DNA of 64,000 nt from Lycocorax pyrrhopterus obiensis (taxonomy: Eukaryota > Chordata > Aves > Passeriformes > Paradisaeidae). The DNA is taken from the NCBI GenBank assembly GCA_014706295.1, contig JACSVZ010000007.1, positions 50,172,975-50,236,974 of the forward strand, given 5' to 3'. Shown piece after piece: positions 1-13,500 of this stretch; position 1 is the first letter of the stretch; each line of letters starts with the position of its first letter. The notes below the pieces were generated by a model that worked only from the letters and a program-made list of their open reading frames with translations, was not told the origin of the DNA and did not search any database. Made by a program: the position numbers and the translations under genes.

Positions 1-1014
1 TGTGTCATTTATGCCTAAGCATTTTTTGATTGGTGTTTGTCTATCTTTTCCTTGATAAACTCCAGTGATGGAGACTGAGCTGTTTTGTGAACAACTTAGG
101 TTGTGCAAAAGTTTTTCCAAGGCCTGGCTTTAAATTTTCCTGGTTGGTATTTATGTGTGAAACTTCTTGCTCTATCCCTAGTGTTCATGGAGAATTGCTT
201 AGTCTCTTCCTTACAGCTACTTTCTTCACATCTGAAAACTGTTAAAAGTTCCTTTCAGGTTTCTTTCCTTAGATTATATGACCCATTCAACCCTTCTTGA
301 ACAATATTTTATTGAATTCTATCATTCATTCTGCTCTCTTAACTCCTTTCAGATGACCTAGACTATTCTCAAGGAGTAGTGCTTGTAACTGAAAACCTAC
401 TCCAGTGGATGCTGCACTAGCTCTTACAGCCAGCCTTTCGTTTAGGCAGTAGGTTTGCTTTTGGCAACGTTATTGGCACGTGCTCAGATCTGATCCATTT
501 TAGTCCTCAGATCTTTTACAGCAGAACAGATCTGTCATTTCCTATCCTCTATCTGTGTAGTGTAATTTAAGTGTAGAACTTTTTTTCTTTTTCCTCTAAT
601 ATGAATCCTGGTTTTGCAGGAATGTTCTTTAACCTTTTAAGATTATTTGGAGTTTTATTCCTAGACCTTTCAGTGCTTGAAATGTCTGCAATTTTGGTAT
701 TATTTCCGTATATAACTATTATATTATATCTATAATGTCATATAAGTGATTTATGAAAATATATTATAATATCAGATTCTGCAATGTTGTATTTAAATAT
801 ACTTTCATTTTGAATAGAATATCCCAAAATAGTTGTCGATGCAACTTCCAGCTCTGAAAGTCATAAAGTTGCATAATTGTTGAAACCAGGACAGCCTACC
901 ACATAAAAGTTAAGTATATACTTACTATACTTTTTTTATGTTCATCCTTGACAACTGCTAGTGGCTTCTATCAGAGAAAGGATACTGAAATCAATGAAGT
1001 TTAATTTTGACTTA
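1..1014. other. Non-coding AT-rich DNA
   Basis: Nothing recognised. The short open frame near the start (103-300) has no protein-like features. 700-800 is an AT-rich stretch with ATAT words. Confidence 0.7.
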
Positions 1015-1868
1015 TAGAATCAGAGCATCATCTACACTGGAAAGGGCTCCTGAGATCATTAAGTCCAGTCATCAACCTTGCACTGCCCAGCCCTCCCCTA
1101 AACCATATCCATAAGCACCACTCCACATGTCTTTTAAATACTTCCAGGAACGGTGATTACACCGCATCCTTGGGCAGCCTGTTCTAATGCTTGACCACCC
1201 TTTCGATGAAGAAGCTTTTCCTAATATCCAATCTAAACCGCCACCAGTGCAACTTGAGGCCATTTCCTCTCATCCTGTTGCTTGTTATTTGGGAGAAGAG
1301 ACTGACCCCCACCTGACCCCCATCCCTTTCAGGTGGTTGTAGAGAGTGATAAGGTTGCCCTTGAGCATCCTTTTCTTCAGACTAAACAGCCCCAGCTGCT
1401 TCAGGTGCTCCTCACAGGACTTGTGCTCCATTGCCCTTCTCTGGACACGCTCCAGCCCCTCAATGTCTTTCCTGTCATGAGGGGCCCAGAACTGAACACA
1501 GGATTCGAGGTGTGGCCTCACCAGTGCTGAGTACAGCGGGACAATCCCTGGCCTGGTCCTGCTGGCCACACTATTGCTGACACAGAATGCCAGGATGCCA
1601 TTGGCCTCCTTGGCCATCTGGGCACAGCTGGCTCACGTTCAGCTGCTGTCAGCCAGCACCCCCAGGTCCTTTTCTGCTGGGCAGTTTTCCAGCCACTCTG
1701 CCCCCAGCCTGTAGAGCTGCAGGGGTTGTTGTTGACCCAAGTGCAGGACCTGGCACTTGGCCTTGTTAACCTCCTAGCATTGGCCTTGACCCACGGATCC
1801 AGCCTGTCCAGATCCCTCTCCAGAGCCTTCCTACCCATCAGCAGCATGACACTCCCACTGAACTTCAT
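1015..1868 (-). mobile_element. CR1 LINE, 5'-truncated, reverse orientation
   Basis: On the minus strand this is the 3' end of a CR1 non-LTR retrotransposon. Two frame-shifted pieces translate to the C-terminal part of the CR1 reverse transcriptase: about 1518-1868 (includes RDLDRLDPWV, then a frame break) and 1285-1617 ([20 protein letters not shown], then RVQRRA and [14 protein letters not shown]). The 3' UTR and terminal repeat, read in reverse, occupy 1015-1280 (tagaatcagagcatc at the left edge). The frameshifts and missing 5' half make it a dead copy of about 855 bp. A right edge near 1868 matches the 5' truncation typical of CR1 insertion. Confidence 0.93.
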
Positions 1869-4800
1869 GTTATCTTGTGACCAACAACTCCTCTTGTGAC
1901 CAGTTGTTTTTGTCTTATTTATTTTTCACTGTTACACCTTAGCAAATCTGATCTCATACAAAGAATTAGATTAGGTTACTATGATTTGATATTGAAAGGT
2001 CCATGCAGGCAGTCATGACTTTTCTGTCTTTTAGGTGTTTGTGAATGGTTTGTTTGACTCTTCATTGCAGGATTTTTCTAAAACTGAAAGTAGGCTGAGT
2101 GGTTTTCTCTCCTCTAGCCTGTCTATCCTCTCTTTTCCTTTTTTTTTTTTTTTTTAATTAGATGTAGGAGTGGTGTTTCCAAGTTTTGTGGAGCCTAATT
2201 TATTTTTGACAGATTTTCAAAACACAATCATTTATCATCCACGGGACAAAAGGCAGGCTTAAGGAAAATACAAAGAATTTCCGCGGAGCCTGTCTTAGAA
2301 CCTCTCATTTACCTATTTTCCAATCTGTTTGTCACTGTTCTGGTTTTATTACTCATCTGTATCTCTGCAGCTCATTTTCTTAGCTGTAAGATCACAGTTG
2401 ACATTTTTAGTGACGATAGAAGCAAAGATGACATTAACACTGTGACCTTCTCAAGATTCCTGTTGAGGAACAGACCAGCATTTTTCTTAATATTCTAATA
2501 CTAATAACATAAATATGCAGTATTTTCTCCTACTTGTCACAATGTTTCACCTTTCTCATTTTATTCCCAGACTGCTGACACTCTTGTTCAGGATACTTTG
2601 TGCCTATGAATTGTCCTTTTTTGCTCCTTTTGTTTGTTTTAACAGCATTACCAGCTCTCTCCAATTCCTATTCCCCTTTTTACTGACATTATGTAAAAAT
2701 CTAGCACTTCCACCTCCAAGTGTTTATTGCACTCTGCTGTCCTAAGCTCCATGATTTATGATGTTTGTGTTCTCCCTTCTAACCGTCTGAGGCTTGTTAA
2801 TTCTGTCATCTATTTCATGGTCACTCTGACAGGTTGCTTTGCATCTGCACAATCTAAACCTGTTCTTCCAGGCTGGCCAGAAACACAGTCAGAGGCCCTT
2901 TCCTTTACTTGCTTCCTTTAGCTTTTGTAGAAAAGGATACGTCACCATAAGACTTTGTTACCAATATGTTCCTGTTTCCCTCCTTTCCAAGGGGTCTGGA
3001 TGATGAAAGAGTCCACCTCAAACCTGTCCTGTGTTCTTCATATTTTTGCTGGTTGCCCAGAAAATGCATCGTCCACCTTATCTTTGTGACCAGACCCAAA
3101 ACATGACAATGTCCTTTTACCTTCAACATTTTAGCAGGTTTTTATTCCTACATCACCTGGGATTCAGAATAATATCAGTTATCCTTGATACACAGAAAGC
3201 ATGTCCTTTGTTTTATTTCTCAGTAAGAGCTGAACAAGATATATAGACTTATGTCTGCTAAATAATTAAATTAGGCAGTATTGAAGCATTCAAAGTCTGG
3301 TACCTTCTGAGTCAAATTATCTGTTGGTTTATCTGATTATCTATCCCATTACTTCAATATGGTTTCTTAAGCAGAAGATGACCCATATTTTCCCCTTGAA
3401 AATGAACAAAAAATATATGTATTTTCTTAAAATCTGAAGTTAAATTTTGATTTGAATTTAGGAAATCACAAAACATTTGGACATATTTTCTGACCCATGT
3501 AATTATTACTTTAAATGTTATAGCCAGGGTAGTTCATAGACCAGACGTAGTATTATTGCAGAGAAAAATAAACAAGACTGTGAGAGCAAAGACAAAACCC
3601 AGTACAAAGAAAATCACTTTTCAGATCTTGTGGCTACTGCATTATAGGGCAATAAGGATTTTCCTTTTATATGATTAATTCAGTTTTTAATAAGTAAGTT
3701 CTTCTGCAAAACTGCAGTCAATTTTTCTTCGTTAATGTAGAAGTTCAGAAAAATGTTCTTTCTCAAGATGAATGGAGAAAAAAATATAATATTATTGACT
3801 TTCTTAAACCTATCTCATATGATGGATTTATGAAATGAAAATAATATAGAAATTCCTTAGACTGTGACAGGAAATACAAATCAAGTGAATGGAAAGGCAG
3901 TTGCACTGAAATAAAGACATTTCAGAAGATAATGGGTTCACTACAAAAGGGTCTTCTGTTAAGTACTTCCTATAATTCTGTTTTCAGTGGAGCACCTGAC
4001 GAGAGACAGGCAAAGATGCATGTGGATACATCATGTTTTTGTTCACTGGTAGCTGAAGATGTATTAGGGCTGTAGGCAAACCTAATGCAGTGAGAGTTGG
4101 AAGGATGGAAAATTCTTTGTCCAACCTGGAGTACTGTTTCCTGGTTAGTACAAAACCAAAAGAGACCAAGAAAAACCTACATAACTGACTTACTAATGCT
4201 TTAGTTCTGCCTCAACGCGTTTAGCTAAAGGGGAAAGATTATCCAGTCACAGTGATTTGAGGCATAATACCTAGAAAGATCAATCAGTTATGTCTTCTGG
4301 GTCTCAAATGTGACCAGGGAAGGTCTACTAAGTTGTGCAAAGGCTTGTTTAGTTCTATATTACCTTTTTACTGTTTCAAATAAATTTTCTGGAAAAGAAA
4401 GCATTGTACCAGGGAGAACATTTTATAGCTTAAGGTGATCTGTTGACTGGAAGTTTTGGAAACACATGGAAAGGATGACCTAGGAATCAGCCACATCTTA
4501 CCATGGCTTTGAAAAAGGTGTTCACACTCAGTGCTGGTGTCCGGGCTTGTGGGTTTGCACAGCATCATGGGTTTGTGCAAAAAATTATAGATGAAGATTC
4601 TTTCATTAAATTCAATGATCTGATGTCAAAAATATTTCTCAAGGAATACAAGAGATTATCTCTAGTAATGACAGTAGGCCAGAACACATAATTACTAGTG
4701 TTGCCTTGTATTACTCCTTGTGGGAATTGCTAAATGTTTCTTCTTGCAGTCAAAAAAGAAAAAAAAAACCCTCTGTTTTCTTGTAAAAATTTTTCCCTGC

Positions 4801-7800
4801 ACAGTTGGTTTTTTTAATTTTTATTTTAATAAAATTTGGGGTTATGATAAGAAGGAAAAGGAGTGGGCAGAAAATTCTGGCAACGCTATTCTTAGAATTG
4901 GTGTTTTATTACTCTTCTACTCAGAGATACAAATTCCCAACAGCGAAGAATGAAAAAATAAGGAAAATTTCTCAAAGATCATAAAACTGGAGCAAAATTT
5001 CCAATGCCTGCAAAAGCATCACCCCAGATAGGCAGAAGTGTGTCTCAAATAGGCATTCCCCTTTTTATGTGGAAATAATTGATTCATACTATTTAAAACC
5101 TGTCCTAACTGGAGAAAAATGGTAAGTCTCACTTGAATTCACAGAAGTCAATCTTAAAAAACATGTTCACAGAGCAGCAGATACCAAAACTGAAGACATC
5201 TTCAGACATTCCATTTTAGAGCACTTGAATAAAGACCTTCTCTGTGTTAGATCCTCATCCCTGTTCTTTTTAACTAAAGCATATCTTATGCCTCATGTGC
5301 ACTGGAAATCAAATTCAGGAATTACATAATTTGCTACAAGAGAAATGAGTGACTTCCTTAAGGGGTCATCTCCCATTCTGCTACTTCACAACAAATCTGA
5401 ATGAAATCCTATTCCAATGAAAGTAGTCACTAGAGGGAAAGAGAACAGAATTTTGTCTCTAAATTTTAATGCTGAAACAGGAAAACTAAAAGTCACCATT
5501 CTAAAAGTGCTTTTGGTGCATCTGCCCTACTTTACAGTAATTTAGAAGTTCAAGTATTTCCTTAAATTGAGCAATTACAAATTTTTTTATTGAAATGCAA
5601 AAACCTAAAAACCCCTTTATAATCTTTTTTGAGAACACTGGAAACACCAGACTAGAGGAAAAAATATGATTTATTTGCTATAATTTCCTCAAGCATAGGC
5701 CAACAGAACTGCTAAGATGAAATTTGCTTGTTGCCTTATTCTTTGGAACATGCTCTTCTGATGGAAAACCATAGAGCTTTGCAGTTGTTGATGGGCAAGG
5801 CATCTCTGCTGTGTGTTGAGTTAGGCTATGCATAATATGAGGTCTAAAACTGTTAGATTGATACAGGGGATTTTTTAGGAGCTATTCCTTTTTTTTTTTT
5901 TTGTTATAGGAAAAATTTTTTTTTTATATAGGAAACTCATATCAGCATTTTTAACTTTTCTTGCTTCTTATCTAATAGGTATTCTCTTATGATTTATTAA
6001 GAGGCATAGAGCATGCATTCTGCTAAAACTGTAGAGAAATCAAGTACAGTAACAATGAAATATTGTATGAAAGGATGGAGAAATATTTATGCAGATTCTT
6101 GTGGAATTTTTATGTGTTTGCTGCATATAAATTAGCCCTATAACTTCACCAAGGAGAGACAAGAATAAATAAGTCCTTAGAGCAGAAAAAGTTGAAGTTT
6201 TAAATAACTTGCTGTAGGACAAAGCTGAAACAAAAAAGATAACAAAACACAAAGTGGAAAAATATCTATTTTATTTGTTATGAATACCACTGTCGTTTCT
6301 GATATTTACGTACTTGAAAGTGTAAGGTTTGTGAGATGAATGGCATTCTAAGAAATGGGCATATTGGAGGAAACATTTCTGTAAATTTGATATGAGTGAG
6401 GGTTCTCTCCTTGTTCTGAGTTTCATCATAAAAGCTTTGTGGAATTCTGCTAAATACTGACTTATTAAGAAAATTTTGCAATACAGTATAAATGAGAAAA
6501 GAATTAGCTTTATTTTGTTCAGCTTGAAACAGTTTAAATCAGAAATAAAACTTAATAATGGTCACCCATGCAATGGTATTTTACTTTATGAGAATTGGTT
6601 GGGAAAAGTTTGTACAGTAGATTTTAAAAAGAGAAATACCATGTCAGAGATGAAATAAATTACAGAACTAGGTATTTGTTCTTGGTATGTGTTCATACAA
6701 ATTATTCTTCACTCTATGAAACAAAATATATTTTCTGTGAAAATATTCCTAATTGTTTCTCTTCATCTTCATGAGCATGTGTATAATACATTAAATTACA
6801 AAACAAAACAACACAAAGCAGTATTAGAAGACCATTAAAGTTGCAAAGAAAAAAAACCCCTAAACTTGGATATAGAAGATTATTGAAAGAACGTGTAAAC
6901 ACCCAGAGTATTACACTTCCTGATAACCTTAAAGAAGACTGTTGAGCATGCAACTTACTGTGTATCGTACTAGGGTTGCATTTATGGGCTGATGTTTTCT
7001 AGTAAATGGCACCTTCCTCATAGATTATCAATTCTCTAAAATATGGTTATTATCCCATGACCTCTCCAGTTCTCCCTTCCTCCCCCCACCCCAACCTCAC
7101 TTGCACATATTAGAAGCTGTAATTTATTAAATATATGGGATTTCAAAAGACACGGACAAACATTTTTCCATTTGCCATAATTTATCTGTGAAAATACTAC
7201 CTGGTCTTTATTATCTGCTGAGTTTCACGTATATTTTTAAGACCATAAGGAGATCCTATACTGAGGAAGTAGTATATGCAAATAGCATTCAAAACTGCTA
7301 CACTCATGGCTGTATTAAGATTGTATATGCAATTATAATGCTGTCACTGACTGACTTTGAGGATCTTAATCTTCCATTTTAGGACTATTTGGTGGCAGCT
7401 GTTCGATAAAATAAGTACTTGATATATAATTTGGAAAACTTAGCAGAGAATAATATGATTATCTAAAACTGACTGCAGAAAAAATATGTGCAGTTAGAAG
7501 GAAATAAGCCTATGTAGAGAGAAGAACTTTACAGGCTATGTCATCACAGGAGATAATTTTTCTTCACAGAATGTAAATATATTTTTCATCCAGTATTAGG
7601 TGTTATAATACAGAGGAAAACTCACAAGTGAAGTGTGGGAATTATGTTTTTACAAAACGGTGTAGCCTTTAAACATACATCTTCTAGGACAAAGTCATTC
7701 AACATTTATGGATCTGTTTGAGTTTTCCAACAGGTCTAGGCATGTGTCTGCTAAACAAAACCTATTAAAAGTGATTTAGTGTGACACTCCTTGTGCACCA

Positions 7801-10369
7801 AGACAGCCAACCCCCCTTCACTGACTGTAGACCTCACCCTGTTCAAGCTACTGGAACAGAGCCGGCAGAGACGTGGGGCCTCCTCAGAAGGGGTCACTGC
7901 CCAGACGCTGCTGTTGGAGAGAGCCAAATAATGTTCAGCTGGGAAATTACTGTGGGACAGCAAGCTGGATCATGGTCTCTGGTGTCTTTGCTGAGTTGAG
8001 TTTTTCCAAAACCTTCAGCCGTAATATTCACAGAACCTTAGTCCTAATGTTTCCTGTAAATTTCAGGCTCATAATAGCATTACAAGCTAATTCAGGGACT
8101 CTGCTTACATTTTCAAGCAGCTGAAAGTATCTAGCCTTTGACCATTGTCCTTCTCTAACTAATTCAGTTTAATGGTAAACAACTAAAAACATACTGTTCA
8201 TTACATCTGCTATGCTAAAAGCAAAGAAACAAATTTTTCCTTTCCATATGCTAAGAGTTCCCAATCAGAATCTAACAAGACAGCTTATAAAAGAAGTTAT
8301 TTTCCAACATATGTAGGAGAAAAATATATAAAAAGAATAAGAAATTACCAACTGTGAATTTAAATACAGAGTTTAGGAACATGCTGTGTTAGCACAAGAA
8401 GTTAATTCTTCAAAATAAAATGGCAAACGAAAAGCTTGAACTTTTATGGCTCCTTTGAAACCAGTTGCTAAAATATTTCATGAAATTTAACTATTTAGGA
8501 GTATTTAGAATTCAAAACAACTCTTGTGTAAAGTGTTCATGTTACTAAAGGCTGCCCAACAACAGGAGCTTAAAATGGAGTGCAGAGAAAAATACATTAC
8601 TCAATTCACAATGTAGAAATTATTTTATGTAGTTAGAAGGCAATTTCCTGAGTTGGATTTTGTCTAAGGTTCTGCATTTGTCACCTGAAGCTTATGGGAA
8701 AAACCACACTATCTTTCATGAGCACAAGTTACCGTGATCTTTGCTTTAATGCCTCAGGACAGAAGATTCAGAATATCTGCTCCTAACAAAGTGCTGGTAC
8801 AGTACAGGTGTGGGTGCCCAGATACTATTTATTCCTTGCTTAAGTTTCTGTTTTTGTTTTTCTTGGATAATCATAAGAGATACTAAAAAAATAGAATAAC
8901 TATAAAAAAATCTGGTAGACTAGAGTCAAGTAGTGTTACTTTTCAGTGAAGATTGTGAGTTTGCAGACCTAAACCCCCCTATTTCGTATTGTATATGGTA
9001 CTAGCACTTCCAAAACTGAAATTTTGCTTCCCGACTTCATAAAATGGCGGGGCTCTCTAAAATTCAGTATGGCAAACGTGCAAAGCATTGTGCCAGAACC
9101 CAGAGTGATTCCAAGGATGAGGATAAAAGTCCAAACTAAAGACCAAACAACAGAATATTCTCTAGGGAAAAGAAAGAGCAAAACAAATGAGTGGCAGTCT
9201 GTGGACTGAAAAGCAAAAACTTTCTTATGAATAGAACTGTTTGACTTTAGACAGTGTTTTCCATCTGTGGATTGCAAGCCGTTTTATTACTCATAACAAA
9301 AACATTGGAGCGTCTTTTTGTGGGAAGTAAATGTTATGTCTGTTTTGCATATGGGTAATGATGATACTGGCCCTCATCTTCCAATACTGTTCTTGACTGT
9401 TCACTTCAAAAGCTGTAAGTTGAAATGAAATTGAGTTGTGATGATGGAAAAAATAACCAGGTTTTTGGACTGAAATCCTTTGAACCTTTCCAGATTATTT
9501 TTTATATGACAGTCACAGGAGTGTGCTTACACAGTGAGATTGCTCATTGTGTCTAGTTAAGCCATGTTAATTAGAAATAGGACTACAGACTCATTGTGCT
9601 ATTATATTCCTCTTTATATGTAGCTCGATTGATACATTATGGCTCTGTAGAGTTATGAGTCACATGAGATGCAAACATTCTTTTTGTTCAAACAAAGTTT
9701 AAAAAATGTCACTGCACGTACTCTTTGAAGTTCTCAGGAGAAAACTGGTCACAGGTGCTTTATAATGCAAATATTGTATGAATGGATGACTGGGCTGAAT
9801 CTTCCATATGTGATCTTTTCTTCACAACTCCAAAAATCTTCCTCATGCAATGCATGAATCAAGACACAAACTGATATATCTGTGGTTCATTTATTTTTGT
9901 TTTATGAACCTTACCGTCTAGCATGCAGTGAGAATGATTGTAATACATTCATAATACTTAAGCACTGTCTTTTCCTGAAGGAATGCAGTTAAAGAAAAAT
10001 TGAGAAGAAATAAAACAAAGTCTTTCCCATCTGTTCAAGACGTGCAAAAGTAAAAATCTTCACTTACAGATAAGTTTGAGAGCAAGTTGGGTACTTCTGA
10101 CAAGCAGGCAAAACTGGGTCAGAGTCAAACATTGACTTCCTGAGGCTCCTTCCTACCTGAATTAACCTATAAGCTTATATTTGTAAAATATAATAGTTCC
10201 ATACTTGTTGCCATTACACCCATGGTTGTGATCCCTCTGGGATTCTAGCTGGACAGCGCTTACACTCATGAGGCCTCAAAAGAATAGCACTTGGTGGAAA
10301 ATAATGCATGATATTAAAACTGAAGCAAGGGAAAACATAAACTCGTGTGGTTTGGGGAGTCAAATGAAG
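1869..10369. other. Non-coding AT-rich DNA, no gene seen
   Basis: Frequent stops in all frames, no splice-bounded coding segment and no recent transposon were recognised. A CpG-containing pocket at 8970-9280 is open on both strands at once and includes a YY1-like aaaatggcgg (9041-9050), but neither translation is recognisable. Confidence 0.65.
2139..2155 (+). repeat. T17 homopolymer
   Basis: Uninterrupted T run. Similar runs occur at 5889-5902, 10683-10701 and 13881-13894. No flanking retroposon that would make them poly(A) tails was recognised. Confidence 0.9.
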
Positions 10370-10550
10370 TTAAAAATCTACCACGCTCAACTTTTCCATA
10401 CTTTTGAGCTTCAGCAGCTTGTTGGTGGTGACTTTTAATTTGCAAGGGCGAGGGAGTGTTTTTTGAAACTGGTCCAGCTCGGATTTCAAGAACTTGACCC
10501 AGTCCTTGGTGAGAAAGTAGTTTGGTTCTAGGTATCTAGATCCCAGGCAC
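10370..10550 (-). other. Unidentified coding-like terminal exon candidate or gene fragment
   Basis: On the minus strand a pyrimidine-rich stretch ending ttctacacattgtatag precedes an open segment of 60 codons ending in TAA at 10370. It translates to a balanced, charged sequence (LEPNYFLTKDWVKFLKSELD near the start, then KLLKLKSMEKLSVVDF at the end) with G/C-ending codons (AAG GAC TGG GTC AAG TTC) unlike the flanks. I do not recognise the protein. No partner exon, no initiator in good context and no nearby poly(A) signal were found; the closest AATAAA on this strand is near 9889-9894. It may be the last exon of an unknown gene, a decayed pseudogene exon, or chance. Confidence 0.25.
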
Positions 10551-13500
10551 CTATACAATGTGTAGAAAACACAGAAGAACTGAAAGAATTGCCCTCAGTA
10601 AGAAATCTTAGTAAAATCTTAGTGCAGAAAGACTGGCTAAAACTGTTTAAAAATATGAACAATCAAAATAATGCTCACTTTCTTTTTTTTTTTTTTTTTT
10701 TCCAATTCTTGCCAAGGATTGGATCCTAGAGGGTAAATCAGAAGAGAATTTGACCTAGGCAGTTAATTGCATGACATGATCAAATTGCAGTTTGGGAAAT
10801 CTTCTGCCTTCTTACCTGAATTCAGGATCCCAGGCTGTGTGCTTCACACCTTTGTCCTTTTTACATGAGTTCCAATGCGTCATATATTTCCCTCTTCAAC
10901 CTATTCCTCTATTCTCTCCAACTCTCTTCCTATAGATCCTTTTTTCCCCCTGACGTGCCTATTTTTTAGCCCTGCTCTTAGGCTTTCCACCACTACTTTT
11001 ATCCCTGAGTTGGCCTTCAATCATCCTCTTTCTGTTTCACCTCCATTTTGTAATTCATCTTTTGTTTTCAGGGTTCTGAGGGGTGATCGAGCAGTTTAGA
11101 ACTTTTTTTTCAAGAGCTAATGGACTTAGCTCACTTCAGAGTGTAATGTACTTTTGGACCCTATAGAGTTCATGAAAGTCCGAGGAAAAAAATGGCATTA
11201 TATCGATATATCCTGGCAGCTTATTGCAGTATTTCCCCATTCATCACATGCATGATGTCTGAAACGAATGTGTTGTAACCTTCTCTTAGTGCAGCTGAAA
11301 GACCAGAATAATTTTCCTTTGATAAAGGGTTTCTATCTCTGAACCACAAAAAAAATTCTGCCTCTTTCTCAAGCTTGACTTAGATATTTGGGCACTTATA
11401 CTGAGCACAGGATAGTAAATAAAAAGTTGTCAGTTTAGATTCATGTTGACACATGTGTTGGCATGATATAGATATGTTTAAATACAGGCTCTACTCTCTT
11501 ACAGGGAACACCAGATAGCCCAACAGCAACCTGTCCAGCTCTGCAGTGTTAGAACTGATTTCATATCTGACATAAAATAACTGTTTGAGCTTTATCAAAA
11601 TTAAATACAGTTCTTTAATTTCTTGCTGCTGCTGCTGCAAGTAGAAGTGATCACAAATTTTTATTTTAAAATATGGATGAACTTAAACCACAACTGAACC
11701 CTGAGCTGCAGACTCAACTTCCTCAATCTCATGTATTGGGACTTGTTCTTTGAGCACAAATAAATTTATTCCAGATATGAATATGGATATGCACAGAGTA
11801 CATCAGGATTTATGTTTCTGGCTAGAAATAAAAGTAATGTTATCGTTAAAGACACCAGTTTCCACCTCTGTTTATCTTTGTGTTTCTTGTTTATTGTTCC
11901 TTCTAACAAGACTTTGCACCCTGGACAGTGCTAACTTTTAGTAGTTATGTTTTTTAGTATTTTCTTTTTGGTCTTGGGACTGTTTTACCATTTGATTACA
12001 TTTCACCAAGGAAATTGTGTGGGATATATTATTTAGTGAAAACAACTTGCCAAGATGCAGAGACAGAATTGCTTTGATGAGGATTCTCTTAACAGGATAC
12101 AAAGAAAAAGAATATTTGGAGGTCTTTGGTGCTCAGGGAGATGCATGTATTTAATAAAATTAATTGATCCCAGTTTGTCAAATGCTTTTATCATGCTAGA
12201 ATAGTATATAAGAAAATTCAGATGACACAATACAGCATTATATTATGCTTGTTAGTATCCTGGCTCCTTGAGGATCTTATATACCCTTACTCAGTCCCTT
12301 CTGACCTTCAAAAAGCACTGAAGATGCTCAGAGTCCTTCCTGGGACAGTCAGACTCTCCCAGGATGAGAGGGAATACCCATAAGTCCTCTGCAAGGGTAG
12401 TGTCACCTTCCTATGCAAAAACAACCCTTGGAACAAATTCAATTTTTTACAGTCAGTAGCTGAAATGCCATGTCTCATGGAAAACTATAGATCCTCCAGT
12501 GTTATTAATATCCTACCTTTGGGACATACACACGTTGACCTCTATTCCCAAAATGTATCTTCGAGTGCTGGAAGTATTTTGTAAAGAATATAAGGCAAAT
12601 ATCTTTGCACAAAGATTATTGTATCTGATGGAAGAGAGATAATTCAGACATTCAAAATAATTACCAGAGGCAGGTGCACTTTGTAGTGTCAAAACACTGA
12701 AGTCCTTGATGCTTAACAAGATAGTGACAAATTTCATGGCCACTGACCTCTGTTTCTGGAAGCAGCTACTGATATCTTGTATCTGTCTTTCTAATTTTTT
12801 ATTCTCCTACTGCCCAATATTAAAATGCACCAGTCTTTCAAAAGTTCGTTCAACATCAGACCTCCTCAAAGATTTCTCAGGCTGGTAACCCAAAATAGGA
12901 ACCTTGGGCATGCTAAAAATACACAATGCATTGCAAGCATATTTAGAAGTCAACTGTGAGTTGAAAACAGGATGTGCATTGAGATTTCTGCCATATGACA
13001 CCAGAGATTTTATTGCAGTGGCAGTGCTGGAGTAGCCCTTCATCTGTAGGTTCAGCCCAGTGTAAGTGGGCATGCAAAAAGCACCGCATGCTGCACCAGC
13101 GGCAGTTTCTCTGGGGGTGGAAGTGCTGTTTGTTTGCATGTGCTGTGTTAGATGGTGCAATTGCTGCTTTACTGCCTTTCCATCACTGGGGTGTGCATGT
13201 GGTGCTCTGGAAAGCAGCTCTGTGCCAGTGGGAAGGCTCAAACACCCAACAAAATTGCAAAGCTGACAAGGAAGAGGGAAATTTTCTTAGGGACCTAGTA
13301 GGGTCTGGATGGAGTTGATACAACTCAAGATGTCACTGAAAGTTGCTGGACTGGGCCATGGGCAGGGATTTTCTCTGCAATGCTCAGAAAACTCCTGTTC
13401 TCACCTTCCTATCTGTGGCTATTCCAGGGTCAGCGGGGTTGCTGTGCTTCTAGAAAGGGTATTTGCCTTCCACCTGGGTATCAGATACAGAAAGGGAGTA

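Noticed and set aside
12807..13241. A 144-codon open frame on the minus strand
   Set aside because: No familiar motif, overlaps open frames on the other strand, and no convincing promoter or splice context.
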